Counted from the stretch's first letter, positions 16,704 to 27,024 are shown. The stretch is 64,000 bases of DNA from Flavobacterium sp. HJJ (GCF_015351475.1 NZ_JADKPR010000001.1:339809-403808), one strand, 5' to 3'. Numbers and translations are program-made. Notes: a model not told the origin generated them from the letters alone.

Positions 16704-19700
16704 ATGAGAGTTAAAGAACAAGGGCTTTATTTACCCGAATTTGAGCACGACAACTGTGGCGCAGGATTTATATGTAATTTGAACGGAATTAAGTCTAATG
16801 ACATTATTCATAAGGCTCTGGACATCCTAATCAAGCTGGAACATCGTGGAGCGGTAAGCTCGGATGGAAGAACTGGAGACGGAGCTGGAATCTTATTTGA
16901 TATCCCACATGATTTCTTCAAAAAAGTCTGTGATTTTGAAATCCCGGAAGTTAGAGAATATGCTGTAGGTATGACATTTATGCCAAAAAGCCCTAACCAG
17001 GTTGCTTTTTGTAAAGAAACTTTTGAATCTGCCATAAAAGATCAAAACCTATCAATTTTAGGATGGAGAGATGTTCCTGTGGATGTTTCTAATTTAGGAC
17101 AGATTGCAGCAGAAAAAGAACCAACCGTTAAACAAGTATTTGTTGGTAAAAATGGTTTAGATATTACTGAGCAGCAGTTCAATGCCAAATTATTTATGGC
17201 TAGAAAAATTGCTGAACATAAAATCCGCAATTCAAGAACTTCGGAAAGTCATATGTTTTACTTTTCAAGCTGTTCTACAACTACTATAATATATAAAGGA
17301 CTATTGATGCCGGAAGACATCAGCAGATACTATACTGATTTATTAGACAGTGACTTGGTAACCCGTTTAGCTTTGGTTCATCAGCGTTTCTCTACAAACA
17401 CTTTCCCTTCCTGGGATTTGGCACAGCCATTTAGATACATGTGTCACAATGGTGAAATCAATACATTAAGAGGAAACGTGAGCAGAATGCGTGCTCGTGA
17501 AGAATTGATGAAAAGTGATGTTTTTGGAGAAGATTTGAAAAAATTATTCCCAATTATATTAGAAGGAAAATCAGATTCAGCTTCTATGGATATGGTTGTC
17601 GAGTTATTATTAATGACTGGACGCTCTTTACCTGAAGTAATGATGATGGTTGTTCCTGAAGCATGGGAAAAACACAAAACCATGTCAGATGAGAAAAAAG
17701 CATTCTACGAATACAATGCCTGTATCATGGAACCATGGGACGGTCCTGCTTCTATACCTTTTACTGACGGTAATGTAATTGGTGCATTATTGGACAGAAA
17801 CGGATTGCGTCCATCTCGTTATACATTGACAAAAAGCGGATTTGTAATCATGTCATCAGAAATTGGTGTTCTTGACATCAAACCGGAAGATGTTGTACAG
17901 CACGGAAGACTGGAACCAGGAAAAATGTTCCTTGTAGACATGAATGAAGGCCGTATCATCGAAGACGAAGAGGTTAAACATTCAGTAGTTTCAAAACGCC
18001 CTTACAGAGAATGGCTAAACAGCAATTTATTGCAATTGGCCAACATTCCTTATACAAATAATGAAATTCCAACTGAACAAATTGATTTCGAAACCAGACT
18101 TCGCTTATTCGGATACACTCATGAGGATTTAAAAACAATGATCAACCCAATGGGAGCTCAAGGTAATGAAGCATTGAGTTCTATGGGTAATGACACGCCT
18201 CTTGCGGTATTATCAGATCAGCCGCAATTATTGTATAACTATTTTAAAGAATTATTTGCTCAGGTAACAAATCCGCCTTTGGATGGTATCCGTGAAGAAA
18301 TAATTACTGATACAAGTTTAGCAATTGGAGGTGATTACAACATCTTTGACATTACTGATGTTCACTGTAAAAAAATCAAAATTCAGAATCCTGTAATATC
18401 CAATGAGGATTTAGATAAAATAAAAAACCTTGACCACGCTGATTTCAAAACAGTTACTATTTCTACTTTATACAAAATAGAAAAAGGAGTTAATGGTATG
18501 GAGCGTGCTTTGGAAAAATGCGTTCAGGCAACTTTCAAAGCAGTTTCAGAAGGATGCAACATCGTTGTACTTTCAGACAGAGGCGTAACAGAAGAATTGG
18601 CTCCAATACCTATGTTATTGGCTACCTCTTACATACACCACACTTTGAACATTCTTAAGGTTCGTTCAAATTTCGGAATCATAATCGAATCTGCGGAACC
18701 TCGTGAACCACACCATTTCGCTTTATTGTTCGGATATGGAGCAAGCGCAATCAACCCTTACATGGTAAACGAAATTATTCACAACCAAGTAAACGAGGGT
18801 CACATAACTGGCGTTAAAGCTGATTATGCGATTGCAAACTTTAACAAAGCGATTGCAAAAGGAATTGTAAAAATCATGAACAAAATTGGTATCTCTACTT
18901 TACATTCATACAGAGCTGCCCAGATTTTTGAAATTTTAGGTCTTAACAAAACATTCTCTTCAAAATATTTCCCATACACTCCATCCAGAATTGAAGGTAT
19001 TGGTCTAATGGAAATTGAAAGAGAAGTTAAGAAAAGACACCAGAATGCATTCCCTAAATCTAAAATTGCAAATCTATTGCCTTTAGAAATAGGCGGTGTT
19101 TACAGATGGAGAAGAAACGGTGAGAAACACATGTTCAATCCGACAACAATTTCTAAACTACAGCAAGCCGTTCGTTTGAACAGCCCTGAAAGCTATAAAG
19201 AATACTCTAAAATGGTCAACGAACAAAGTGAAAACTTAATGACTATCAGAGGTTTATTCGAATTCAACAACCTTGACCCTATTTCTATTGACGAAGTAGA
19301 GCCATGGACTGAAATCGTGAAAAAATTCAAAACTGGTGCGATGTCATACGGATCTATCAGTCAGGAAGCTCACGAAAATCTAGCGATTGCCATGAACAGA
19401 ATCGGAGGTAAATCTAACTCTGGTGAAGGTGGAGAAAACCCAAAACGTTTCCAGAAAGAAATGAACGGAGATTCAAAAAACAGTGCTATTAAACAAGTAG
19501 CTTCTGGACGATTTGGAGTTTCTATCAACTATCTGACAAACGCTCAGGAGATTCAGATTAAAATGGCTCAAGGTGCAAAACCTGGAGAAGGCGGGCAATT
19601 ACCTGGTGAAAAAGTAGTGCCTTGGATTGCAGAAACAAGAAACTCTACACCTTATGTAGGTCTTATTTCTCCTCCGCCACACCATGATATTTATTCTATT

Positions 19701-21221
19701 GAAGATTTATCTCAATTGATATTTGACTTAAAAAATGCCAACCGTGAAGCAAGAGTTAACGTTAAGTTAGTTGCCGAAGTAGGTGTTGGAACCATTGCTG
19801 CCGGTGTTGCCAAAGCAAAAGCCGATGTTATATTGATTTCAGGATATGACGGAGGAACTGGTGCTGCACCATTGACTTCTTTGCAACATACAGGTATTCC
19901 ATGGGAACTTGGTCTTGCCGAAGCACAGCAGACTTTAATATTAAACGACTTAAGAAGCCGTGTAGTTTTAGAGTGTGACGGTCAATTGAAAACAGGACGT
20001 GACGTTGCTATCGCAGCATTGCTTGGAGCTGAAGAATTTGGTTTTGCAACTGCACCGCTTGTTGCTTCAGGATGTATCATGATGAGAGCCTGTCACTTGA
20101 ATACCTGCCCAGTAGGTATTGCAACACAGGATCCAGAATTGAGAAAAAACTTCAAAGGAACGCCAGAACACGTTATTAACTTTATGTACTTTATTGCAGA
20201 AGAGTTAAGAGAAATCATGGCACAGCTTGGATTCAGAACATTGAAAGAAATGGTTGGACAATCTCAGAAATTAAATGTTAATAAAGCGATTAAACATTAT
20301 AAAGCAAATGGATTAGACTTATCTACCATTCTTTACAAACCAGAGAAAGCGAAAACAGTTCCAAATCATAATACAACTACTCAAGATCACGCATTAGAAA
20401 ATGTTCTTGACTTTGATATTATTAAAGCAGCTATTCCTTCTATTTACAGAAAAGAAAGAACAAGAGTTACTTTTAACATTAAAAATACGGACCGTTCCGT
20501 CGGAGCTATCTTAAGTAATGAGATATCAAAAATATACGGCGCTCAAGGATTACCAGAAGATACAATTCTTGTTGACTTTACTGGTTCTGCCGGACAAAGT
20601 TTCGGAGCATTTGCAACCAACGGTTTATCATTCAAAATACACGGAAACTGTAATGACTACTTAGGAAAAGGACTTTCCGGAGGAAAATTAATCATTAAAG
20701 TACCACCGACTGCAACTTTCAGTCCAGAAGATAACATTATCATTGGTAACGTTGCCCTTTATGGAGCAATTACTGGTGAAGCTTACATCAACGGTATGGC
20801 TGGTGAGCGTTTTGCAGTTAGAAACTCTGGAGCTACAGCTGTTGTTGAAGGAATTGGAGACCACGGATGTGAATACATGACCGGAGGAACAGTAGTTGTA
20901 CTTGGCAAAACAGGAAGAAACTTCGCAGCTGGTATGAGCGGCGGTATTGCTTATGTATATGACGCCAAAAAGAAATTTGAAAATGGATTGTGCAATATGG
21001 AAATGGTTGCCCTAGAAACATTGGAAGAAGAAGATTTAGCCAAATTGAAACGCTTAATCAAAAACCATTCGATGTATACCAATAGCCCATTGGCGAAACG
21101 CCTATTGGCAGATTGGGAAAACGAAAGCAAAAATTTCACAAAAGTTATGCCAACTGATTACAAAAAAGCATTGCAAAGATTGGCAAAAGAAAAGCAAGTT
21201 CAAGAATTAATAGCACAATAG
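16704..21221 (+). CDS. gltB: Glutamate synthase large (alpha) subunit GltB
   Basis: This 1505-residue cytosolic enzyme makes two glutamates from glutamine and 2-oxoglutarate. The order is: a short propeptide of 17 residues before the catalytic Cys18 (DNCGAGF); class II glutaminase domain to about 430; central domain (about 480-770, with ESAEPREPHHFALLFGYGAS); FMN-binding synthase domain (about 830-1190, with GEGGENPKRF and ISGYDGGTGAAP); the 3Fe-4S cysteines in CIMMRACHLNTCPVG (about 1124-1138); and the C-terminal glycine-rich GXGXG beta-helix (about 1260-1480). All key residues are present. gltD starts two bases after its stop. Confidence 0.98.
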   Translation: MRVKEQGLYLPEFEHDNCGAGFICNLNGIKSNDIIHKALDILIKLEHRGAVSSDGRTGDGAGILFDIPHDFFKKVCDFEIPEVREYAVGMTFMPKSPNQVAFCKETFESAIKDQNLSILGWRDVPVDVSNLGQIAAEKEPTVKQVFVGKNGLDITEQQFNAKLFMARKIAEHKIRNSRTSESHMFYFSSCSTTTIIYKGLLMPEDISRYYTDLLDSDLVTRLALVHQRFSTNTFPSWDLAQPFRYMCHNGEINTLRGNVSRMRAREELMKSDVFGEDLKKLFPIILEGKSDSASMDMVVELLLMTGRSLPEVMMMVVPEAWEKHKTMSDEKKAFYEYNACIMEPWDGPASIPFTDGNVIGALLDRNGLRPSRYTLTKSGFVIMSSEIGVLDIKPEDVVQHGRLEPGKMFLVDMNEGRIIEDEEVKHSVVSKRPYREWLNSNLLQLANIPYTNNEIPTEQIDFETRLRLFGYTHEDLKTMINPMGAQGNEALSSMGNDTPLAVLSDQPQLLYNYFKELFAQVTNPPLDGIREEIITDTSLAIGGDYNIFDITDVHCKKIKIQNPVISNEDLDKIKNLDHADFKTVTISTLYKIEKGVNGMERALEKCVQATFKAVSEGCNIVVLSDRGVTEELAPIPMLLATSYIHHTLNILKVRSNFGIIIESAEPREPHHFALLFGYGASAINPYMVNEIIHNQVNEGHITGVKADYAIANFNKAIAKGIVKIMNKIGISTLHSYRAAQIFEILGLNKTFSSKYFPYTPSRIEGIGLMEIEREVKKRHQNAFPKSKIANLLPLEIGGVYRWRRNGEKHMFNPTTISKLQQAVRLNSPESYKEYSKMVNEQSENLMTIRGLFEFNNLDPISIDEVEPWTEIVKKFKTGAMSYGSISQEAHENLAIAMNRIGGKSNSGEGGENPKRFQKEMNGDSKNSAIKQVASGRFGVSINYLTNAQEIQIKMAQGAKPGEGGQLPGEKVVPWIAETRNSTPYVGLISPPPHHDIYSIEDLSQLIFDLKNANREARVNVKLVAEVGVGTIAAGVAKAKADVILISGYDGGTGAAPLTSLQHTGIPWELGLAEAQQTLILNDLRSRVVLECDGQLKTGRDVAIAALLGAEEFGFATAPLVASGCIMMRACHLNTCPVGIATQDPELRKNFKGTPEHVINFMYFIAEELREIMAQLGFRTLKEMVGQSQKLNVNKAIKHYKANGLDLSTILYKPEKAKTVPNHNTTTQDHALENVLDFDIIKAAIPSIYRKERTRVTFNIKNTDRSVGAILSNEISKIYGAQGLPEDTILVDFTGSAGQSFGAFATNGLSFKIHGNCNDYLGKGLSGGKLIIKVPPTATFSPEDNIIIGNVALYGAITGEAYINGMAGERFAVRNSGATAVVEGIGDHGCEYMTGGTVVVLGKTGRNFAAGMSGGIAYVYDAKKKFENGLCNMEMVALETLEEEDLAKLKRLIKNHSMYTNSPLAKRLLADWENESKNFTKVMPTDYKKALQRLAKEKQVQELIAQ

Positions 21222-21223
21222 TC

Positions 21224-22678
21224 ATGGGTAAAATAGGTGGATTTAAAGAATATAGCAGAACCGACGAAACTAACGTTGCTGTTTCTGAAAGAGTACAAAA
21301 TTATAATGAGTTTACAATACCGGTAGAAAAAGAAAAACTAAAACAACAAGGTTCCCGATGCATGGATTGCGGGATTCCTTTTTGCCACAGTGGCTGTCCG
21401 TTAGGAAATTTAATTCCAGATTTCAACGACATGGTACACCATGAAGAATGGGAAAGCGCACTGCAGATTTTACAGTCTACAAACAACTTCCCAGAATTCA
21501 CAGGCCGTTTATGTCCTGCACCATGTGAAAAATCATGTGTATTGGGAATTATCCAAGAGCCGGTTTCTATTGAAAATATTGAAAAAAGCATAATCGAAAG
21601 AGGTTTTGCCGAAGGATGGATCAAACCTCAGACTCCAGAAGTAAGAACTGGAAAAACTGTTGCTGTAATTGGATCAGGTCCTGCCGGATTGGCAGCAGCA
21701 CAGCAATTAAACCGTGCCGGACATACCGTTACTGTTTTTGAAAGAGACAATGCAATTGGAGGCTTATTACGTTACGGAATTCCAAATTTCAAATTGGAAA
21801 AAGGAATAATCGACAGACGCGTAAAAATCTTGGAAGCTGAAGGAATCACTTTCAAAACTAACGTTAACGTAGGTGTTAACTTTAGTGTGGAAGAATTGAA
21901 CTCTTTTGATTCTATCGTTTTATGCGGCGGAGCAACTGAAAGAAGAGGATTACCTACCAAAGGTGCTGACAGCAAAGGTGTAGTTCAGGCAATGGATTTC
22001 CTTACACAGCAGACTAAAGTATTGTACGGAGAAAAAATCGAAGACCAAGTATTGGCAACAGGCAAAGATGTTATCGTTATTGGTGGCGGGGATACAGGAT
22101 CTGACTGTGTTGGAACATCAAACAGACACGGAGCAAAATCAGTTACTAATTTTGAGATCATGCCTAAACCGCCAATCGGAAGAAGCGAGACTACTCCTTG
22201 GCCATTTTGGCCTTTACAGTTAAAAACATCTTCATCTCACGAAGAAGGATGTGACAGAAACTGGTTAATTAATACTAAAGAATTCCTTGCTAATGAAAAA
22301 GGAGAACTAGTTGGATTAAAAACTGTTGAAGTTCAATGGAAAATAACTCCAGGACAAAGACCTGAATTAATCGAAAAAGAAGGTTCTGAGAAAATCTGGC
22401 CTTGCGATTTAGCTTTATTAGCTTTAGGTTTTACAGGTCCAGAAAAAACATTAGCAGAGCAGTTAGGTCTGGAAACTGATTTTAGAACTAATTATAAAGC
22501 AACCAATTATCAGACTAATGTTCCTCATATTTTCACCGCTGGTGATATGAGAAGAGGTCAGTCTTTAATTGTATGGGCTATCTCTGAAGGACGAGAAGCT
22601 GCTAGAGAAGTTGATTTGTACTTGATGGGTTATAGCAATTTACCAACAAAAGGTAATGGCGATTTACCAGCTTTATAA
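21224..22678 (+). CDS. gltD: Glutamate synthase small (beta) subunit GltD
   Basis: This 484-residue NAD(P)H-oxidising partner feeds electrons to GltB. N-terminal 4Fe-4S cysteines are in CMDCGIPFCHSGCPLGN (about 46-62) and CPAPCEKSC (about 101-109). The FAD dinucleotide fold VAVIGSGPAGLAAAQQL is near 146, and the NAD(P)H fold VIVIGGGDTGSDC near 285. A final FTAGDMRRGQSLIVWAI segment (about 444) is typical of the family. Length and arrangement are standard. It is translationally close-coupled to gltB and followed by a strong terminator. Confidence 0.97.
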   Translation: MGKIGGFKEYSRTDETNVAVSERVQNYNEFTIPVEKEKLKQQGSRCMDCGIPFCHSGCPLGNLIPDFNDMVHHEEWESALQILQSTNNFPEFTGRLCPAPCEKSCVLGIIQEPVSIENIEKSIIERGFAEGWIKPQTPEVRTGKTVAVIGSGPAGLAAAQQLNRAGHTVTVFERDNAIGGLLRYGIPNFKLEKGIIDRRVKILEAEGITFKTNVNVGVNFSVEELNSFDSIVLCGGATERRGLPTKGADSKGVVQAMDFLTQQTKVLYGEKIEDQVLATGKDVIVIGGGDTGSDCVGTSNRHGAKSVTNFEIMPKPPIGRSETTPWPFWPLQLKTSSSHEEGCDRNWLINTKEFLANEKGELVGLKTVEVQWKITPGQRPELIEKEGSEKIWPCDLALLALGFTGPEKTLAEQLGLETDFRTNYKATNYQTNVPHIFTAGDMRRGQSLIVWAISEGREAAREVDLYLMGYSNLPTKGNGDLPAL

Positions 22679-22697
22679 TATTTGAAACAATAAATTT

Positions 22698-22738
22698 AAA
22701 AATCCCTTGATAGCACTTTTATCAAGGGATTTCTTTTT
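22698..22738 (+). terminator. Terminator of the gltBD operon
   Basis: AAATCCCTTGAT (22700-22711) pairs perfectly with ATCAAGGGATTT (22721-22732), followed by CTTTTTT. Confidence 0.9.
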
Positions 22739-23000
22739 TAGGCAAAAACAAAATTTCAATTCGTTAAAAATTTAATTATTTGACAAAAAAAATGTTAACA
22801 GCTTATTCATTTAAGTCTTTTAAATTCCCTTTCTTTTGACATTTAATACAAATTTGAAGAAAACCTAAAAAGTTAAAAAAACAAACAAATAAGAACTATT
22901 TGTTACAATGAAAACAATTTGTTACATTTTGTTAAATAGTATCAATTAATTTGGTCGTAATATTAAAGAATAATAAATTTGTAAAAAATAATAATTAAAG
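22739..23000 (+). promoter_or_regulatory. Upstream region of lysA with TTTGTTA repeats and a full promoter
   Basis: Gene-free AT-rich DNA. ATTTGTTACA occurs at 22898-22907 and again at 22917-22926 (19 bases apart), and a third related ATTTTGTTAA follows at 22926-22935. The lysA promoter is TTTG (22950-22953), 20 bases, TAAATTTG (22974-22981), with a predicted leader of about 16 bases. The repeats sit just upstream of -33, where a regulator could bind, but that is inference. Confidence 0.6.
22950..22981 (+). promoter_or_regulatory. Full promoter of lysA
   Basis: TTTG-N20-TAAATTTG, matching both promoter elements at ideal spacing. Confidence 0.78.
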
Positions 23001-24227
23001 ATGCAAGCAAACGATTTACTACACTTAGCAGAACAATTTGGAAGTCCACTTTATGTGTATGATGCCGAAAAAATACAATCCCAGTATAATCGATTAACGA
23101 AGGCTTTTTCAAAAGTACCTAATTTACGCATCAACTATGCAATGAAAGCATTATCCAATGTTGCCATATTGCAGTTATTGAGAGATATGGGATCTGGACT
23201 AGATACCGTTTCTATTCAAGAAGTTTTGTTAGGCTTACATGCTGGTTATGCTCCAGAAAAAATATTTTACACTCCAAACGGTGTTTCTTTGGAGGAAATC
23301 GAAGAAGTACACGCATTAGGCGTACAGATTAATATCGACAACTTATCCATATTGGAACAATTTGGTGCAAAACACCCGCATGTTCCAGTTTGTATACGTA
23401 TCAATCCGCACGTAATGGCGGGTGGTAATGCAAACATTTCGGTAGGACATATTGATAGCAAATTTGGCATTTCAGTACATCAATTACCTCATTTGGTTCG
23501 TATTGTGGAAAACACTAATATGAATATCGCAGGTATTCACATGCATACAGGATCAGACATTCTGGATATTGAAGTGTTTTTATACGCTGCCGAAATTTTA
23601 TTTGACGCTGCCAAAAACTTCAAAAACTTAGCGTTTTTAGATTTCGGAAGCGGATTTAAAGTTCCTTACAAAAAAGATGATATCGCAACAGATATTGATG
23701 AATTAGGTAAAAAGTTATCAAAAAGATTCAACGCTTTCTGCGCAGAATATGGTAAAGATCTGACTTTGATATTTGAGCCTGGTAAATTTTTAGTAAGTGA
23801 GGCTGGGTTCTTTTTAGCAAAAGTAAACGTAGTAAAACAAACTACTTCAACAGTTTTTGCTGGAATTGACAGTGGTTTCAATCACCTGATCCGACCAATG
23901 TTTTACGGATCACAGCATTTTATCGAAAATATATCGAATCCAAAAGGGAAAGAGCGTTTTTACTCAGTTGTAGGATACATTTGTGAAACGGATACTTTTG
24001 CAACTAACAGAAGAATTGCTGAAATTAAAGAAGGAGATATTCTATCTTTCCGCAATGCAGGAGCTTACTGCTTCTCAATGTCTTCTAATTACAATTCAAG
24101 ATACAAACCAGCTGAAGTTTTATGGATGAATGGACAAGGATATTTAATCCGTGCTCATGAAAAATTCGAAGATCTGCTTCAAAATCAGATTCCGCTGCCT
24201 GCTGAAATAGCTGCAACAGCAGTATAA
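23001..24227 (+). CDS. lysA: Diaminopimelate decarboxylase LysA
   Basis: This PLP enzyme makes L-lysine from meso-diaminopimelate. The 408 residues begin with the family-specific YGSPLYVYD-like segment (FGSPLYVYDAEKI, about 14-26). The PLP lysine is in NYAMKALSN (about 50). GSGLDTVSIQEV and the glycine-rich phosphate-binding FLDFGSGFKVPY (about 213) follow. The C-terminal domain carries CETDTFA and the dimer-interface tyrosine in YNSRYKPAEVLW. The length fits. It is single, with its own promoter and terminator. Confidence 0.95.
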   Translation: MQANDLLHLAEQFGSPLYVYDAEKIQSQYNRLTKAFSKVPNLRINYAMKALSNVAILQLLRDMGSGLDTVSIQEVLLGLHAGYAPEKIFYTPNGVSLEEIEEVHALGVQINIDNLSILEQFGAKHPHVPVCIRINPHVMAGGNANISVGHIDSKFGISVHQLPHLVRIVENTNMNIAGIHMHTGSDILDIEVFLYAAEILFDAAKNFKNLAFLDFGSGFKVPYKKDDIATDIDELGKKLSKRFNAFCAEYGKDLTLIFEPGKFLVSEAGFFLAKVNVVKQTTSTVFAGIDSGFNHLIRPMFYGSQHFIENISNPKGKERFYSVVGYICETDTFATNRRIAEIKEGDILSFRNAGAYCFSMSSNYNSRYKPAEVLWMNGQGYLIRAHEKFEDLLQNQIPLPAEIAATAV

Positions 24228-24231
24228 AACT

Positions 24232-24268
24232 AAAAAATCCCGAGACTGATGTTTCGGGATTTTTTTTT
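24232..24268. terminator. Terminator between lysA and the cytochrome gene
   Basis: AAAAAATCCCGA pairs with TCGGGATTTTTT, ten-base loop, long T run after it and A run before it. It can work for both convergent genes. Confidence 0.9.
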
Positions 24269-24283
24269 ATAATAATCAGCTTG

Positions 24284-25249
24284 CTAATTCACAAATTTGA
24301 TTACGCTATTCTTAATAGGTCTAATCGTTTTCAGATAGGCATAAATAGCTTTTAAATCCTGCTCTTTCATACCTCCGTACATTGTCCATGGCATAACAGT
24401 GTTAAAATTACCTTTGCCGACTTTAGCAGAAACATACGAACTGTCAGTATAGAATTTAAAACGTTTCACAAAATCATCTTCAGACCATTTTCCAATCCCG
24501 GTAGCTTCATCCTGAGTAATATTGGACGAAAATGCAGTACCTCCAGTAACCATTGGGAATTCAAAACCGCCGGCCAATTCCATTCCTGCAATCGGTTTAC
24601 CTTTTTCTTGTTTGGAATGACATTCTGCACAGGAAGCTGCGTTAAACAAATAACCGCCGTAAGCAACAGCATCACTTTCACTTGGCTTATTAGAAAAATG
24701 AGGTTTCTCAGGAATAGTATTAATTATAAAATTCATTGGAAAGTCTGCTTCAGATTCGGGAACTATATTTTCGATCGGTTTTAAGCTTCTTAAATAAACA
24801 ATAATAGATTCCAAATCCTCTTTATCCATTTGTCCAAAATGCGGATGCGGCATGATTGGAAACAGCGCTGTACCGTCTTTTGAAACACCGCTGGCAATTG
24901 CTCTCAAAACTTCGGCATCTGTCCAGTCACCAATACCGGAAGGGGTAATATTTTTAGAATAAAAACTTCCCGGAAAACCAAATCTTTGATCAAAAACTTC
25001 ACCGCCTTTTCCAAGAGTCCCTTCAGCCAATGGCCCCGAAAACTCATTCCAGTTCCTTGTAGAATGGCAGTCTACGCAGACGCAGACGTGAGTTGCCAGA
25101 TACTTTCCTCTTTCTAATCGGCTAGCTGTTGGCTTAATACTGAGATATTCCATTTCGCCAACATTTGGCAGAGCCAATTTAACATACAATAAAACTGCAG
25201 CCACAGCAATAACAAACAACAGCAAAAATCTTTTTATAATTTTCTTCAT
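24284..25249 (-). CDS. Diheme c-type cytochrome, membrane-anchored
   Basis: This is a 321-residue protein with an N-terminal membrane anchor or signal (about 8-28, LLLFVIAVAAVLLYV). Two cytochrome c folds follow. The first heme motif is CVDCH (about 58-62), preceded by an extra cysteine at 56; the second is CAECH (about 217). The likely distal methionines are in FPIMPHPHFGQM and NTVMPWTMYGG. The start at 25249 is chosen because the longer frame's ATG at 25279 lies inside the -7 box. The role is periplasmic electron transfer with an unknown partner; similar proteins accompany alcohol or sugar dehydrogenases, but none is adjacent here. Confidence 0.88.
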   Translation of the reverse strand: MKKIIKRFLLLFVIAVAAVLLYVKLALPNVGEMEYLSIKPTASRLERGKYLATHVCVCVDCHSTRNWNEFSGPLAEGTLGKGGEVFDQRFGFPGSFYSKNITPSGIGDWTDAEVLRAIASGVSKDGTALFPIMPHPHFGQMDKEDLESIIVYLRSLKPIENIVPESEADFPMNFIINTIPEKPHFSNKPSESDAVAYGGYLFNAASCAECHSKQEKGKPIAGMELAGGFEFPMVTGGTAFSSNITQDEATGIGKWSEDDFVKRFKFYTDSSYVSAKVGKGNFNTVMPWTMYGGMKEQDLKAIYAYLKTIRPIKNSVIKFVN

Positions 25250-25276
25250 AATTAATATTTTACTAAATAAAACATT

Positions 25277-25284
25277 CAAATTTA
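25277..25284 (-). promoter_or_regulatory. -7 element of the cytochrome gene
   Basis: TAAATTTG on the minus strand, leader about 24 bases to the ATG at 25249. No -33 at the right distance. Confidence 0.5.
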
Positions 25285-25329
25285 ACAGTTTTACTTAAAA
25301 TATCACACTATTAACAAACAAAAAGATAT

Positions 25330-25362
25330 AAAAAAATCCCCATTCAAATGCATGAATGGGGA
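25330..25362 (-). terminator. Terminator of pafA
   Basis: TCCCCATTCA (25337-25346) and TGAATGGGGA (25353-25362) form a perfect 10-bp stem. On the minus strand it is followed by seven T's. Confidence 0.88.
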
Positions 25363-25386
25363 CATTTCTGTAACTGTAAAAACAGT

Positions 25387-27003
25387 CTATTTTTTAACTA
25401 ACAATTCCTCCAGAACTTCTGATTCAGTACCATTAGGAAAAGTAATTTTTAGCATTTTTGAAAGCGTAGGAGCTATTTCCGTTATATATTCTTTTTTATA
25501 AGATTCGCCTTTTGGAACATTCCAGCCATAAAAAAGCAATGGAACATTAGTATCATAACTATTAGGCGTTCCATGAGTTGTCCCAGTTTCTATACTCTCC
25601 AAAAATCCAGCTCCTTCAAGAATTACAAGATCACCGCTTTGTTTAACATCATAACCTTTGAAAATAAAACTCAAATAATAATCCTGTGCAGAACCTGTTA
25701 AAATATCTTCCTGAGTGTATACTCTTTTTACAAAAAACTGTGACATCAAAAATTCTTTGAAACTCTGCTTCACTTTAGCCAATTCCAATCCTTTTTCCTT
25801 AATCAGATCTCTGTTTAAAAAAACATTAAAATTAGAGTAGCTCAAAACTAAATTAGTCCCAAAAGTATCTGTTGAAAATTTATTCATCGAAGCAAGAATA
25901 TCTTTTGAAGAAATATTAGTTACCTCATACTTACGATCTTTCAGATAAATCGGATTTTCGGCAACAGCATGGTCTGCAGTCAGGAAAACCAAGTAATTAC
26001 CCTTACCTACTGTTTTATCTAAATTCTCCAAAAATGAAGCAATCGTAAGGTCCAAACGCAGATAAGTATCCTGGATTTCCATAGATCTTGGACCAAAAGT
26101 ATGCCCAACATAATCAGTTGAAGAGAAACTTACAGTCAGGAAATCAGTAATATTGTCTTTTCCTAACTCTTCTTTCTCAATAGCTCTAACCGCTAATTCA
26201 GCCAAATAATCATTTCCAAACGGAGTAGTCTTCAAGACTTCCATTCCAGATTCTTTATAAATTTTATTCAAGTCATAAGGAAAAACAGGAGGCATACTTT
26301 TATCCAGTCTTCCCTCATATGGATTATTATCAGGAAGACTTTCGTTGTAAGTATCAATCGGCTTCAGCAGACTCCATCCTTTTTCGATATATTTCATAAA
26401 ATTCTTTTCCTCATTAAATTGAGTCACCCAATCCGGCATTTTATCTCCATAAAAAGTACTAGAAATAAAAGCTCCAGATTTAGTACACCAAAAGGCCCAA
26501 TTAGCAAAATGACCCGCAGGCAAAATAGCGCCGCGGTCCTTAATACTCATACCAATTACTTTCCCTTTGAAGTTGGTTGCCATACGAAATTCATCTGTAA
26601 TCGTAGTACTCAAAAGATTTTTTGGCGACATTGCCCCTTCTTTTTCAGTACCTTCAACCAGCGTTTTCACACTGGCATCGTCAGTGCAGTACATATTTTT
26701 TCCTGTAGAGCGAACATACCAGTCATTCCCAATAATTCCATGCACAGCAGGAGTTGTCCCCGTATAAATAGAAGCGTGTCCTGGAGCAGTAAATGTGGGT
26801 ACATAATTATAATTCATATTATAAAAAGTAAAACCGCTGTTCATCATTCTTTTAAAACCTTTAGCGGAATAATCATCTGAAAACCGGTATAAATACTCCA
26901 TTTTCATCTGATCGACAACTATACCAACAACCAATTTTGGACGCTGCTGTGCTTGACTTTGTAAAGAAAAAACACATACTAAAAACAAAACAAATTTTCT
27001 CAT
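25387..27003 (-). CDS. pafA: Phosphate-irrepressible-type alkaline phosphatase PafA
   Basis: This exported phosphomonoesterase would release phosphate from organic phosphates in the periplasm. The 538 residues start with a signal peptide (1-19, ending SQAQ). The active-site set of PafA is visible: Asp31 in GIVVDQM, nucleophile Thr72 in VPTFTAPGH, Asn in GIIGNDW, and Lys and Arg in SIKDRGAI. Also present are Asp and His in STDYVGHTFG, Asp and His in LTADHAVA, and the last His in TGTTHGTPN. PafA of flavobacteria is made regardless of phosphate supply. It has its own promoter (27025-27057) and terminator. Confidence 0.9.
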   Translation of the reverse strand: MRKFVLFLVCVFSLQSQAQQRPKLVVGIVVDQMKMEYLYRFSDDYSAKGFKRMMNSGFTFYNMNYNYVPTFTAPGHASIYTGTTPAVHGIIGNDWYVRSTGKNMYCTDDASVKTLVEGTEKEGAMSPKNLLSTTITDEFRMATNFKGKVIGMSIKDRGAILPAGHFANWAFWCTKSGAFISSTFYGDKMPDWVTQFNEEKNFMKYIEKGWSLLKPIDTYNESLPDNNPYEGRLDKSMPPVFPYDLNKIYKESGMEVLKTTPFGNDYLAELAVRAIEKEELGKDNITDFLTVSFSSTDYVGHTFGPRSMEIQDTYLRLDLTIASFLENLDKTVGKGNYLVFLTADHAVAENPIYLKDRKYEVTNISSKDILASMNKFSTDTFGTNLVLSYSNFNVFLNRDLIKEKGLELAKVKQSFKEFLMSQFFVKRVYTQEDILTGSAQDYYLSFIFKGYDVKQSGDLVILEGAGFLESIETGTTHGTPNSYDTNVPLLFYGWNVPKGESYKKEYITEIAPTLSKMLKITFPNGTESEVLEELLVKK

Positions 27004-27024
27004 AGATACAATTTATATAAAAAA

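Noticed and set aside
26419..26880. Plus-strand 153-codon frame opposite pafA
   Set aside because: It is antisense to the conserved active-site region of pafA and has a composition typical of shadow frames.
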